In this document: in pieces, positions 34,159 through 47,457 of the stretch
Numbering within the stretch: the stretch's first letter is position 1
Layout: each line of letters starts with the position of its first letter
DNA from: Leptodontidium sp. MPI-SDFR-AT-0119
Taxonomy: Eukaryota; Ascomycota; Leotiomycetes; Helotiales; Leptodontidiaceae
Length of the DNA stretch: 64,000 bases
Direction: 5' to 3'
Assembly (NCBI GenBank): GCA_020726505.1
Contig: JAHLEZ010000005.1
Location: 682,001-746,000, forward strand
Made by a program: the position numbers and the translations under genes
The notes under the pieces: model-generated
Told to the model about the DNA's origin: nothing
The model's database searches: none
The model's input: the letters and a program-made list of their open reading frames with translations, nothing else

Positions 34159-35057
34159 GTTGATGAAGGAACAGGAACGCGATGCTGTGTGGCAGCTCAG
34201 TTCAATCAACGACGAGGATCGAAGGTGGTTGTGGAAGAAACAGAAGACAGCTCGCAAGTCTAGTTTATGCTCTCTCTGCTTTCACTCCGACTCCAGGCCA
34301 CCAATGAAACTAGAGACGAACGAGGCTACGGGTGAAGTGAAAAAGTGAATCTCTATCGAAATTACGTGCGACCGGCACAAAGGAGTAGGTAGCCTATGGC
34401 CCCGACACAACTCCAGTTCTAGGAATCCAGATGTCGGCAGACGACACACGTAGCTGGGAGTTGTTACTGCAGGGGAAGATTCTGGATTAGTGGTGATGTA
34501 CTTTGTGGAGTTCTCGGGTTCTCTTCGCGATGTTGCGGATGAAGAGGAGAGGAAGTTGGAGATTGGGTTCACAAAGGTGAGGAGATGTCATTCTCGCCTC
34601 ACAAAACTCTTGATTAGTCAGCGACTGGGAAAAGTCATGACCACGTGACTGTGCCAAGACCATTGCTGATTGGTTGTAGGCAAAGTGCTGCAAATCATCG
34701 AGAACATTCACCGGATCAACGAGCAATTCAGAAATATGACTCTCTCATTATGTAGATAAATATATCGCCTAAAGTTTGATGTCTCTAATTGATTCAAGCA
34801 TCGCCTCTCCCGCCTGTTCGGTCCTGCTCGAAGCTGACTTGAGTTCTTGTTGTGAGACCCGACTTGATCCGTTGGTCCTAGGCAAATTTACGTCAGGGAT
34901 GTCTCTCACTCGCTAGGATGCTCGGCGTTGTGTTGGGCGGGCCGCCTGAGCTCTTTTCTAGCATCCGACCGAGAAATCTTTCCATCTTCCAAATCATAAC
35001 CTCCCTCCCACTCCCACTCCTCCTCCCACTTCCCTTCCTCCACACACTCACACCACA
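34159..35057. promoter_or_regulatory. Divergent spacer, CID-RRM gene / citrate synthase
   Basis: This 899-bp stretch holds the two 5' regions. A pyrimidine-rich run (ctccctcccactcccactcc and following) lies just upstream of the citrate synthase start. No specific sites are assigned. Confidence 0.45.
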
Positions 35058-36788
35058 ATGGCGTCAGCACTTCGTCTTGGTCAATCGGCCTTACGGTCTT
35101 CCCTCACAGCTCCAGCTTTCAATGCTAGAACCGCTGCCTTCAGTGGCCTGCGATTCTACTCTTCATCGAAAACCCAGGTATGCCGGTGCTCACCACTCCA
35201 TGCGCGCCGATATCTAGACTAACAACAACCTCGCAGACTTTGAAGGAACGATTCGCCGAGCAATTACCAGAGAAGATTGAGCAGATTAAGAAGCTCCGAA
35301 AGTAAGCATTGGACCAGGCGCCAATTGACAAGTGTTCGCATTTTGATTGTTATCAGGGACTACGGATCCAAGGTTGTCGGCGAGGTTACTCTTGACCAAG
35401 TCTATGGCGGTGCTCGTGGAATCAAGTCGCTGGTCTGGGAAGGTTCAGTTCTCGACTCTGAGGAGGGTATCCGATTCAGAGGAAAGACGATTCCAGAATG
35501 CCAGGAGCTTCTCCCAAAAGCCCCAGGTGGAAAGGAGCCTCTGCCAGAAGGTACTGATCGATAAGACCCAGGCTTCAACAACTTACTAATTAACATCCTA
35601 GGTCTCTTCTGGCTCCTTCTTACCGGTGAAGTCCCATCCGAGCAACAAGTTCGCGACCTCTCCGCCGACTGGGCTGCCCGTGCCGAAGTCCCAAAGTTCG
35701 TCGAGGAACTTATCGACCGATGCCCCAATGACCTCCACCCAATGGCACAATTCTCAATCGCTGTCAATGCTCTCGAGCACGAATCCGCTTTCGCCAAGGC
35801 ATATGCTAAGGGAATGAAGAAGACTGAGTACTGGGGACACACTTTCGAGGATTCTATGGACTTGATTGCCAAGCTCCCAACTATCGCCGCCCGCATCTAC
35901 CAGAATGTCTTCAAGGGAGGAAAGGTTGCCGCTGTCCAGAAGGATAAGGATTACAGTTTCAACTTTGCCAACCAGCTCGGTTTCGCAGACAACCACGACT
36001 TCGTTGAGTTGATGAGACTGTACCTTACCATCCACACCGATCACGAGGGTGGTAACGTCAGTGCCCACACCACCCACTTGGTTGGCAGTGCTCTCAGCTC
36101 CCCCATGCTCTCTCTTGCTGCTGGTCTCAATGGTCTCGCTGGACCTCTTCACGGTCTTGCCAACCAGGAGGTCTTGAACTGGCTCACCAAGATGAAGGCT
36201 GCCATTGGAGATGATCTTAGCGACAAGGCTATCACAGATTACCTCTGGTCTACTCTCAAGGCTGGACAAGTTGTCCCTGGATACGGACACGCTGTTCTTC
36301 GCAAGACTGATCCTCGCTACATGGCTCAGCGTACATTCGCCGAGGTAAGCTATATCCATCCCGAAACGGATAGCCTCTCACTCGAACGATATCCCTTCTC
36401 TTGGGACATATTACTGACACTTCTCCTTTCTAGTCGCATCTCCCAGATGACCCAATGTACAAGCTTGTCTCCCAAGTCTACAAGATCGCCCCAGGTGTCT
36501 TGACCGAGCACGGAAAGACCAAGGTAAGCTTCCCATATTATGAGTGTCCATTGATCTTGGCTAACGAACATGCAGAACCCTTACCCCAACGTTGATGCCC
36601 ACTCCGGTGTCCTTCTCCAATACTATGGCTTGACCGAGGCCAACTACTACACTGTTCTCTTCGGTGTCTCAAGAGCCATCGGTGTCCTTCCTCAACTCAT
36701 TATTGATCGTGCAGTCGGTGCTCCTATTGAGCGACCCAAGTCATTCTCAACCGAGAAGTGGGCCGAGATCGTTGGAGCCAAGTTGTAA
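35058..36788 (+). CDS. CIT1: Mitochondrial citrate synthase
   Basis: Exons 35058-35177, 35237-35301, 35357-35550, 35602-36344, 36434-36523 and 36576-36788 encode 474 residues. The N-terminus [20 protein letters not shown] is Arg/Ser/Ala-rich and acid-free, as a mitochondrial presequence. The catalytic triad of the family is visible as His310 (GPLHGLANQ), His356 (PGYGHAVLR) and Asp411 (NVDAHSG). The spacings of 46 and 55 residues equal those of the pig enzyme (274/320/375). It condenses acetyl-CoA and oxaloacetate in the TCA cycle. There is no peroxisomal C-terminal signal (ends VGAKL), so this is the mitochondrial isoform. It lies in tandem 985 bp upstream of the citrate/oxoglutarate carrier gene. 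Confidence 0.97.
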
Positions 36789-37772
36789 AATCATGATTGA
36801 TCGGGATGGGAATTTGGATGGGATTGTACGAAAATTGGATTCATAGACGGGACCGGGCGAAACGCACTTCACTGTAACCTTATACTTCAGCGTGCTTGTG
36901 CTTTTTCTGCAGCCGTTCCTGACTAATACCACTTTATTCGTGCCTTCAACATTTACTGATTTGAATGTGCGACTAAGATACTTGCGCAAGCCCTGGGTAG
37001 TAGTATCTAGTAAACTGATTCTTACATCTACGCCAGATCATCCCTCCACCTGGTTCACAGTCTAGTTCTGTTCAAAATAAATTTCCAATGTTCTAAAAGA
37101 CTTCGTGAATGTTCAAAACCTGCGCCTGTCTCCTTTATCATCAGTCTAACCCCAAGATTCTCCCTCCTTCCGCCATTGATCCTCTTGGCATTCATTCAGT
37201 CCTCTCTCCTGCCTGTCAACAATTGAAATCGATATGTATTTTGCCCCTGAGAAACACGTGGATCCTAACAGAGTTTTGGCTGGCCTGGGCTGGGCTGGCT
37301 TGTTCGAGGCGTTGAATCCCAAGCGATCCAACAGATCCACTCAACAAGACAAACAGCCAACCGACTATGCTGCATTGGGATGGCGTCGCCAAATCCCCTG
37401 AGCCTCGTTGAAGAGTCCAACCGCAGGACGATACCTTAGACCCTGCCTTTGCTGACCTTGAAATCTCACTTCAATACGACCTTGAATCGCTCAATACAAT
37501 AATCAAAACTCGCCGAATCTCCCAATTCAATATCACAATTTTGCCTGATCCCGTACGGAAAAAGCAAGCTCTTATCATTCGTCTTTCGGCCACCGAATTA
37601 CACAGCTGCAATAGCCGAGCTAAGATCTGACTGACTTCGGGATCAACCGTAGCCTCTAGAGTCTCCTCGTCCTCTCCTCTCCTTTCCTCTCCTCCAACAA
37701 CACAAACACTCTCCGCGTCGAAGCACCCTCATCCCTTGGTCAGGGCCCCTACACACACAATCTACGCCCACG
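36789..37772. other. Tandem spacer, citrate synthase to carrier
   Basis: This holds the 3' flank of citrate synthase and the promoter of the carrier, with CT-rich runs (ctcctctcctttcctctcct) near 37670. No gene is seen. Confidence 0.5.
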
Positions 37773-38965
37773 ATGTCAGTCGCAGTCGCTCAACCGCTCG
37801 AGAAGAAGCCCGTCAAGTTCAGCAATCTGCTGCTTGGGGCTGGGCTCAACATGTGAGTCTACAGCCCAATTCTAATCATCAACAAACAAACAGCGTTGTT
37901 CTAATGTAATCGCAGGTTCGAGGTCACTACTTTGGGCCAGCCGTTGGAGGTCACCAAGACCACCATGGCAGCCAACAGAGGTGATACCTTTGCAACTGCT
38001 TTGGCTAGAATTTGGGGTAGAGGTGGTGTTCTTGGCTGTAAGTTTCAAAATCCCCTCTTTTCCCGGCTTGCAGAATCAGCAGAATCGATTACTGATGCTT
38101 TTTCCATCTGCGAACAGTCTACCAAGGTCTCATTCCATGGGCCTGGATCGAAGCCTCCACCAAAGGCGCCGTCCTCCTCTTCGTTGCCTCCGAAGGCGAA
38201 TACTACGCCCGTACCTTCGGCGCAGGCGATTTCACCGCCGGTATCAGTGGCGGTATCTTGGGAGGTGTTGCGCAGGCATACGCTACAATGGGATTCTGCA
38301 CCTGCATGAAGACGGTCGAGATCACCAAGACGAAGCTTGCAGCCTCGGGTGTCAAGCCCCCAGGCACCTTCGCGACATTCATGGATATCTACCGCAAGGA
38401 GGGTATCAAGGGTATCAACAAGGGAGTCAACGCCGTTGCCATCCGCCAGATGACCAACTGGGGTTCTCGCTTCGGCCTCTCCCGTCTCGCAGAGCAGGGA
38501 ATCCGTAAGGTGACTGGCAAGTCAGAGGGAGGCAAGCTCAGCGCCTGGGAGAAGATCCTGGCGTCTGGACTGGGTGGTGGTCTCAGTGCTTGGAACCAAC
38601 CTATCGAGGTCATCCGAGTCGAGATGCAGAGCAAGACCGTCGACCCCAACCGCCCCGCGAAGATGACGGTGGGAAACACGGCGAGATATATATATCAGAA
38701 TAATGGGATCAAGGGTTTGTATCGTGGCGTTGTTCCGCGTATTGGGTTAGGCGTTTGGCAGACTATCTGTATGGTTGCTATGGGTGACATGTAAGTTATT
38801 CCCCGATTACTAGGTTTCGTCCCCATTCTTGGATTCTGTTTCCCTGTGGGGAGGGAGCGGTGAGGGGATTTATTTTTATGGGGCATCCTGCTGACGGGTT
38901 TCAAAAACAGGGCCAAGACTTATGTCGAGCAACTCACTGGCGAGAAGGTCACGGCTAAGCATTAG
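37773..38965 (+). CDS. YHM2: Mitochondrial citrate/2-oxoglutarate carrier, YHM2 type
   Basis: Exons 37773-37852, 37916-38037, 38118-38790 and 38911-38965 encode 309 residues. It is a mitochondrial carrier (SLC25) with three repeats. The signature loops are degenerate, as in Yhm2. Yhm2-specific stretches are [65 protein letters not shown] and [14 protein letters not shown]. In yeast Yhm2 exchanges citrate for 2-oxoglutarate across the inner membrane and was first noted as an mtDNA-associated protein (family knowledge). The adjacency to citrate synthase suggests coordinated export of citrate for cytosolic NADPH and acetyl-CoA supply, which is inference. Confidence 0.93.
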
Positions 38966-41679
38966 ACGGCGTTCAATTGGGATCATATCATAAGACTTTG
39001 TCACAGGGAATATGTTCAGGTTTTGGTACTCACACAAGGCATGAATACTTATTTTTGGTAGACATGGGTCATTGTGCTATTGCGAGCAGATAGAGCTTCC
39101 TTCATACATCTTTTTGTTCTTGTGTTATCTTTAGAGAGCTCTTCCTCGCTTTGGGGAGAGTTGCCTTGCGGTTAGTCGTAGAGTGCAGCGATGCAAATGA
39201 GAAAGTTTTGTAATTTTGCATACTCTAGTGTACCGCCTAGTCCACCTTGACTTGTTTCGACGCTCTCTCTTCCATGTATTGGAATCGTTATTCCTGCTGT
39301 TCTTTCTCCGAGTAATTGCTTTCCTATCTCCATTGCGGAGAAGTGAGTGAATGGGACACTCAGGCGTCAGGTGGTCTATGTTTCAGATCCATTACTAAGA
39401 TACTTCTCCAATCAAGCCCCAAAACTCTGACAACCCAACTGGAGGCCTATATAAACCTCCATACCCTCCTGCACGCTTTGGCTCCCTCAAACGGTGACAA
39501 ACCCACCTTCAAGAGACAGTGCAGGTGAGAAGGCTCCTTATCTCGACTTCTGCCTTCCCCCGACCCCAGATTGTTCAAGCTCTTCGTCGATATTTCTCAA
39601 TGTTTAATTAGAAAGGCTCAAAGGGAACAGCAGTAAGACACGGGTGACAGTGGCTTAAGCATCGACAGCAATACTTCCCCCATCTAGATTCTAGACAGAT
39701 GAACCTAGAGAATATCCTGGAACTTCACTGAAACCACCAAGACACCGAATCTATTCATGCTACTACGAACGTCGAAAAAGAAAAAGAATTTACATACCTT
39801 TGGTCAAGCGCAGAAGTTGCCAGCATGGACAGGGTGGTGTGGCTACACTCAGGTTGATCTCTCGAACTACTCGGCCAAGAGGTCTTGAGATATACTTTTG
39901 AGATTTGGAGATCGATGGCGTTTTATGCAGTTGTAGTTCATTCATTCTTTTTGTTTTCACTGGAAAGTTGAGGATTGATTCATTGTAATTGGAAAGGGAA
40001 GTCGATTAACGGCTTTTCTGCGAGTAAGAGTGAAACTGAAGAGTATCAAAATCAAATTTTTTTACTACGAAATTCCACACGCTTATACTTTCATATAAGG
40101 GGAGAACAGGAAGAACATTCAATCCACGCGCAGTGAATCTCGCAGTCAAGCGAAGATTCATCCTAGACCGCTCGCTATATTCCTAATCCTCAAATGGTCT
40201 AGCCCACGAAACACAGCTCCCTACGGAGTATATAAACTTTCACACCAGCTGTAGAACGAGTTTTTGCCGCACTTCCAACCGCAGCATAAAGGAAGAAACA
40301 AGAGCGAGGGAAAGGACAATGGTTTGAAAGGAAAGCTAGCTACAGGAATGCACTTCCTTACTTTCGGCGTATGGTTCTTTGGTTGCTGTAGCTGTAGGTG
40401 GCTTTTTTTGCTTCATTTCGGTATCTGTTCTCCCATACTAGGCTTTGGGGCGAGTTCTACCGCCGGGGTTAGAAGAGGAATGGCAGTACTCAAGTAGGTA
40501 ACAACGCTGACCTGCCAATTACAATTAACACTTAGCCTTATTTAAAGCATCATTAAATACACATCCAATTGGCCACCTTCGTAAGCTCAAAACATTAGCC
40601 ACAACCCCCATCTCCTCTCCACAACTACGTATGGAACCGGAACCGGAATTTCCGCGTGAAGAAGCCATTGTTCTTTTTTAGTCGCTGGCTTAGTTTTCCC
40701 CTCATAAATCACCTACTAATTCTGGGTTGAAAATTGTTGCTCTGCGAGGTACTAGCTGATATTCACTGAACACCATTCATGGCCACCTTACCTGCTAACA
40801 TCCATACCAAACATACACAACTGCACTCCACCCCCCCTCCACTAGCGCTCCTCCATAAATAGAAGTTTACAGATTCAAACTTACCGAACAAGTCTATCCA
40901 ACAACGCAAACGACCAACCACTCATCAGCTCGTGGAACGCTCTGGAGAGTGCGTTAAGCTATGAGCTCCAGGCTTCTATCCTTATGGTCAAATTTCCACA
41001 TGTACCTAACAATCATCAATCATCCAATGTTGCCAATTATCATGGTATTAACCTCCAGATTCTTAAGAGAATCTCTCCCCGGGGGTGGGAATGGCGATGA
41101 AATTGAGATTGACAACAAAAGGGAACACGACAGATCAGTGTTGCGAGGATTTGAGGGACATAAAAGGCAACAAACGGAGGTACAGTACCGAGAGTGCTTC
41201 TCACTTTCATAACATTTCTTCGATATCTCAAGATATTGCGAAGTGTAAAGGATTGCCACCTAGTTGACTAGCTTAGGGCACTTGTAGGTGTGGCTTGGTG
41301 CGTATGTGTGGACCCAAGGGAAGTCAGAGTTTTTTAAGTACTCAGATATTCTAGTCTCTTGTGCGCATTTTCTCCCCCGAGAAATGAAACGGGGCTTGGG
41401 AACGTATCTCTCAAGAGAACAGAATACGAATGATAACTCATGGCATGTCACTTGATCATATTCGCTCTATTGAAGAAAACTGTTAAGTGGCATGCTAATC
41501 CTTTCATTAATCGTAAAACGATGTACAATTACCCTTCCGATAAGGAGTACAAATGTATGAGTACCCCACCGACGCTATGCTTTTCAATTTCAATTTGTCC
41601 CAGGCCGTTGATCCAAATGACCCTGTCCAACCGAGCCCCTTTCCAACTTCAACGTCGTAAGCGAGAACTAAGCACCATT
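38966..41679. other. 2.7-kb convergent intergenic region
   Basis: This lies between the 3' ends of the carrier and HPPD genes. I examined both strands and found only short open frames without splice support or family similarity. It is AT-rich in places (for example near 40050). No RNA gene was recognised. Confidence 0.45.
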
Positions 41680-43036
<1,357 letters not shown>

Positions 43037-43927
43037 GTTATATTGTTTGAGATTGGTAATGCGAATCAAAGATGATAGGAGACAGAAATGCTGAAATGAG
43101 ATGCTAGTAAGAGTATTACTCGACTTGAGCCAATGTCTTACTTCCTTTCTTCTCACAAGCGGAGGGAAAATTGCAGAGATATATAACAAAGAAGATCAGA
43201 AGAGTTTGCTCATCCAGACTTGACAAAGTCTGGTCTACCTCCCAACGTATCCGGACCTAAGCACTACTTACCACTACTTACCGTACCTCATAATTCCGCG
43301 CCCCGACTAGGAAGCTGCGATTCATCTGATTGCCTCGAAAGCCGTTTGATAGTAGCCCACCAGTAGCCCTGCAACCCATGATGACAACCGGGCGACTTGA
43401 CATGCTGCATCCTATTGGCCCATCTGATGTCTAGATTGCTTGAGGCGCAGAAGCGATGAAGCAACAGTTTCTCGGCTGGTCGCGGCTGGTTTCGGCTGTA
43501 CATGATTACCGCAGTGGGGCGCTGGGGAAGTCCATGCCTCACCAACCAAGTAGGTACTCTTGAATTCCCCGAATTTTTGGACATTCCAGTGCTGACTTCG
43601 AAGCAACGTGACTTCGTTGTTCGATGGATTGTATAATCGTAAGCCGATCTCCTTCTTATTTCTGCTTCAAACCTGCTTGAATACTCGACATCACTCACTC
43701 ACTCACTTTCAATATCGTTCTCGCTTAATCATTGTTCGCCCTATTTTGATGACATAGGAAAGAACAAGTTGTCGATTTTGATTATTTATACGGCTTCGAG
43801 ACTTTTGACATTTCTGGTCCTTGGCTTTTGGACCTCTCATATTCTCGCCTATCGTCGATTTCTGTTAGAGGACCGAGAAGTTATAGTCAAGTGTCTTACT
43901 CAACTTATTTCTTTGTCCTCCACCACT
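43037..43927. promoter_or_regulatory. Divergent spacer, HPPD / TTC36-like gene
   Basis: The start codons are 891 bp apart. Short repeated motifs include ccactactta-type duplicates near 43261-43280 and tcactcactcactcac near 43692-43707. No defined operator is claimed. Confidence 0.45.
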
Positions 43928-44743
43928 ATGACGACAATGGCCTTACCACTCACCCAACACGACCTCTCAATCCTAGAGAAAATTAAAGATCCAGAATCTG
44001 GACCCTCAGCCCCTGTCCTAATTGATTCCTCTCTTCCACGAGACCCAAATGTCACCAACGACGAAACCTACAACAGAATCAGCCAAATCGAACGATCCAT
44101 CATCTCCTCCATCCAAACAATCGAGCTTCAAATAGCCGGTCTGAAACCACAAACATCCGAATCACCATTATCGCCGTATCTGGAGTGTGTGAGACAATTA
44201 GACGAGCTCATAGACGAGTATCCGAATTATGCCAGTGCGAGGAACAACAGAGCGCAGGCTTTGAGGAGGATATATGGGGATTCTCTACTCGTGACGAATC
44301 CCACATCACCCCCTTCGCTGGAGAATACCAGCGTACTGGATACCTCACCTTCAGAAACAACCCTCCTCTCAGCCTCAACAACAATCCTCTCCGACCTCAG
44401 CACCGCCATCTCCCTTCTCACACCATCCACACCCTTCTCTCCACTCTCCCCGCAAACCGCCAAAACACTCTCTCAAGCCTACACGCAGCGCGGCGCCCTG
44501 TACCACCTCACAGCCAAATCACTCGCTATCAACGGAGCCAAGTTGAGGATTTCGGAATCGAGGAAGGAGGCGGGCTGGAAGACGGTGCAGTTTGAGGAAG
44601 CTGCGTCGAGGGATTTCATGGTTGGTGGGAGATTTGGGAATGAGATTGCGAAGGCATTGGCTGTCGCTGCTAATCCGACTGCGAAGCTTTGTGGTGAGAT
44701 GGTTAAGGAGGCTATGAGGAAGGAGTATGCTGGGACGACTTAG
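43928..44743 (+). CDS. TTC36: TTC36-like tetratricopeptide-repeat protein
   Basis: This is a single-exon gene of 271 residues, starting at MTTMALPLTQHDLSILEKI. An upstream in-frame stretch back to 43769 has no ATG and looks like leader sequence. TPR helices include DEYPNYASARNNRAQALRRI and YTQRGALYHLTAKSLA. The C-terminal FEEAASRDF and NPTAKLCGEMVKEAMRKEY match the closing motif of TTC36, where animals have an NPYAALCNRML-like end. A Ser/Thr-rich insertion (about 125-185) separates the TPRs and is absent from animal TTC36. In mice TTC36 has been reported to bind and stabilise HPD; the divergent position beside HPPD makes a similar role plausible but untested here. Confidence 0.85.
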   Translation: MTTMALPLTQHDLSILEKIKDPESGPSAPVLIDSSLPRDPNVTNDETYNRISQIERSIISSIQTIELQIAGLKPQTSESPLSPYLECVRQLDELIDEYPNYASARNNRAQALRRIYGDSLLVTNPTSPPSLENTSVLDTSPSETTLLSASTTILSDLSTAISLLTPSTPFSPLSPQTAKTLSQAYTQRGALYHLTAKSLAINGAKLRISESRKEAGWKTVQFEEAASRDFMVGGRFGNEIAKALAVAANPTAKLCGEMVKEAMRKEYAGTT

Positions 44744-46826
44744 AATACTGTACTGTACTGAACTGTACCACTGCTTTCTGTAGCAAGGTCTTGAATGAAA
44801 GAAAAGGACTTGGTTTTGTATTTTTATTTTCGTTGAAGGAGACTGCTTATTCGCTTGGCCATGACTCTTCTTGAGAAGGAGAGAAATGTTAGGAGTCGCA
44901 AAGACATAAAAACAGGCGTTCCTTCGGAGATTGTGACTGTGATTGACAACTAAGTTAGTTCACTCTGAAAATCTCACAGAACCTGATTCCAGCCCAGATT
45001 TTCTACATCTTACCCCACCAACTGCGAAGAGGAGCGTACCAGAATGTGCAGAAGGAGGCAGAGATGATTTGACGAGCTTACCTGCCATGGTTTCCCAATG
45101 ACTCTTACCGAATACGAACTGGGCATCATAAACACAGCGATGACCGAGGTGTTTTCCACTCCCCTGGCAGAGAGGTACGTATTCATGTAGCGGTACCGTT
45201 TTCCTAAAGTCTATTTTGTTCCATTGTACCTATATTCTGTTCATCTCGCATTCGCAAACGATAGGTAATTTACGTGCAGCTGCGCAACAACACAGAACCC
45301 CGAACCAAGCCCAGCCCAGACTGTATTGGCTTAATATAGATCTGACCATTGGTGTAGAGGCAGGTGCATACGAACTGAACTGGTGCCGTGAATCGTGATA
45401 TAGAGACTGAGGAGGCGTTATTGTCGAAAAAGATGGATCATAAGTAAATTTTGGTGGCTGGTAGGGATGGTAGGAAAAGAGGGGACTCCGAATCCGAAGT
45501 GAGTGGAATCTTGGTTGAGCTGGTGTGTACACGTAACGTGCATATCGCTAATTTGAGAGAATGCCTTGGCCGACGATGTGTGTGTACTAAGAAGTACGAT
45601 GACTTCGTAAGAGAATTTGCGCTGGTTGCTGGCCTGTGGTTGGTGATGTGGGGGGGGGGGGGGGGGGGGTGGGTTGAGATGAACTGGAGTTATGGAATTA
45701 CTCCATTACCATGCCATGCAGTCTCATGGAGTAAAAAAAGTCATTTGTATGAGCTAAGTGGTTCACCCCGTCTCGTAAAGGTTGATATAAGTTCAACATG
45801 AGATTCAGATTGAGATTGGGTTTAAGTTCGAGTTTGATTCCCCACTTAGGTTTGCTTCTATCTGAAGACCTGTTTTTAGAATCTGAAGCTTACATTTATT
45901 GCCGTTTAAACGCAAAGTGTTGCATTTTGTGTTTGGAATTTGGGTTTTGGGTACTGGCGTGAGTTTGGGTGACGGGTGCATATTTACACCACTTTAGCTG
46001 ATTGCATGTCGAGTTCCGAGTAATTTTTTTTTTCTGATACTGAATTAATGTGATGGCAGATCTTCTCCAGAAAATTTGCAACAGGAGGCATCTCCGTGAA
46101 ATTGGTACAGTACTTACTTACTGTGTTGCTAAAGTGAGTGGTGGCACGGCACGATGACCCCCAGACTTGACTCCAAAGAGAGATTCTGCTCGTCAGTGTG
46201 CAAGTGATCACAGTTCCTGATATCAGTGGGGGCGTAGCTCTGGGATACAACAAATGGAGAAATAATGCGAGGATGTCGTGCTTGTTTGTGCCTGTACTTA
46301 GGCAGGGGGTGATGAGTGAGGGAAGTGCCAAGAAGTAAACACTCAACCCCATTACGCAGCCCAGCGGACTTTGCCTCATGTAGATGAGTGCAGTACTTTT
46401 TCTGGAAAAGCAGATTGGACCGAGCTATTGTAAATACAGTGGCTTTTCGGTCCCGGAGGATGTAACTGGATGTCTGTCCGCTGTAAGTGTTGACTTGTTC
46501 ATGCGTGATGCGAGGTCTCGGTCCGAGTGCGAGGTCGCCTTGACATCTCGATGATGATGTGCGTCGTTGAGTTCGAACGTTAAGTTTATGCTTAGACGCC
46601 ACAGAGATATACTTCTCAGATTAGGTTCCCCGTTAAAATACTCCCCGGGCCGCATGTGAGTACCTTCTGAAACTTGTTCTACAGGTGAGAAGTTGTAGTA
46701 AACAAAAGAAGTTGGAGAAGAGTTGATGCAACAGTTTGCATTCTACCTCCGTTGTCAGGGATGAAATTACAACTAATACTCGGAAATTCGTTTATTCGTA
46801 CTACTCAAATAGCGACCCGAGCCCTT
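44744..46826. other. Intergenic between TTC36-like gene and the hairpin
   Basis: No supported gene. The region contains a 20-G homopolymer (45650-45669), a short CA/TG-rich stretch and several stop-rich open frames. It is a plausible site of decayed sequence, but I recognise no parent element. Confidence 0.45.
45650..45669 (+). repeat. Poly-G run of 20
   Basis: An uninterrupted run of twenty G residues. Its length is at the limit of reliable sequencing and it could form a G-quadruplex. Confidence 0.9.
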
Positions 46827-46953
46827 TACGGAGGTGCCAGGGCTAAAGCATGTCACCGCCTTTGGGCAGAACATGGGCTGCGACTAACCAGACTATCAGT
46901 TTCCCTTGTTCTGCCCAAAGACGGTGACATACTTTAGCCCTGGCACCTCCGTA
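46827..46953. repeat. Near-perfect 51-bp inverted repeat (hairpin/MITE-like)
   Basis: The arms 46827-46877 and 46903-46953 are reverse complements, with only three differences over 51 bp and a 25-nt loop. Two of the differences are C/T transitions, which would still pair as G:U in an RNA hairpin. The arms start tacggaggtgccagggct. No target-site duplication or transposase is seen. A partial extra copy of the inner motif (tttgcccaaag) lies just outside the right arm. Confidence 0.92.
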
Positions 46954-47457
46954 GAGTTTGCCCAAAGCGATTAGAGATGGATCGCCGAGATCGTCAAGGA
47001 ATATTCGAGCTTGCTTGTCCCTGCGAAGAAGGCTTGCATTCAACGCACCCCCGCTCAACAGTCCTTACTAGAATATTAGGTTCTAGCTTTCGTCGAAGCT
47101 GTGGTTGGTGGTGGTGTTTACGTACTCAATCCATGATCCATAGCAAAGATGTAGAGTCCTTGAGTGAAAACCGGGAGGCTTGTCGAGAGGCTAGAAGACA
47201 TTCATCTGTTCTTACCGAGCTCGAATATAGCATCTCGGATCCCAGCCATGCAAATACCTCGGACACATTCGCCAAGCACTATCACCGATATCATGCTCAT
47301 TTAGGAAGCGTACAAGGCGGTGGAGATCGTCACTTTCAGATGACAGGTAAGGCTATAACCCCGATGTATAAAGACATGGCGTTTCCCCCCGCAAAATGAC
47401 AGCTCTTCATCCTCACCTTCGTTCTATCTCGGATCTTTCAGCTCAATTTAGCTCAAG
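46954..47457. other. Promoter side of the flavoprotein oxidase gene
   Basis: No gene beyond a chance open frame (46977-47399). TATA-like tataaagaca occurs near 47367 and a pyrimidine-rich leader precedes the ATG at 47458. Confidence 0.4.

Noticed and set aside
35754..36359. 201-codon antisense open frame in citrate synthase
   Set aside because: Mirror of strongly biased codon use in the real gene; no independent support.
46977..47399. 140-codon plus-strand open frame before the oxidase gene
   Set aside because: Non-ATG start, no motif, and it overlaps the hairpin flank and probable promoter.
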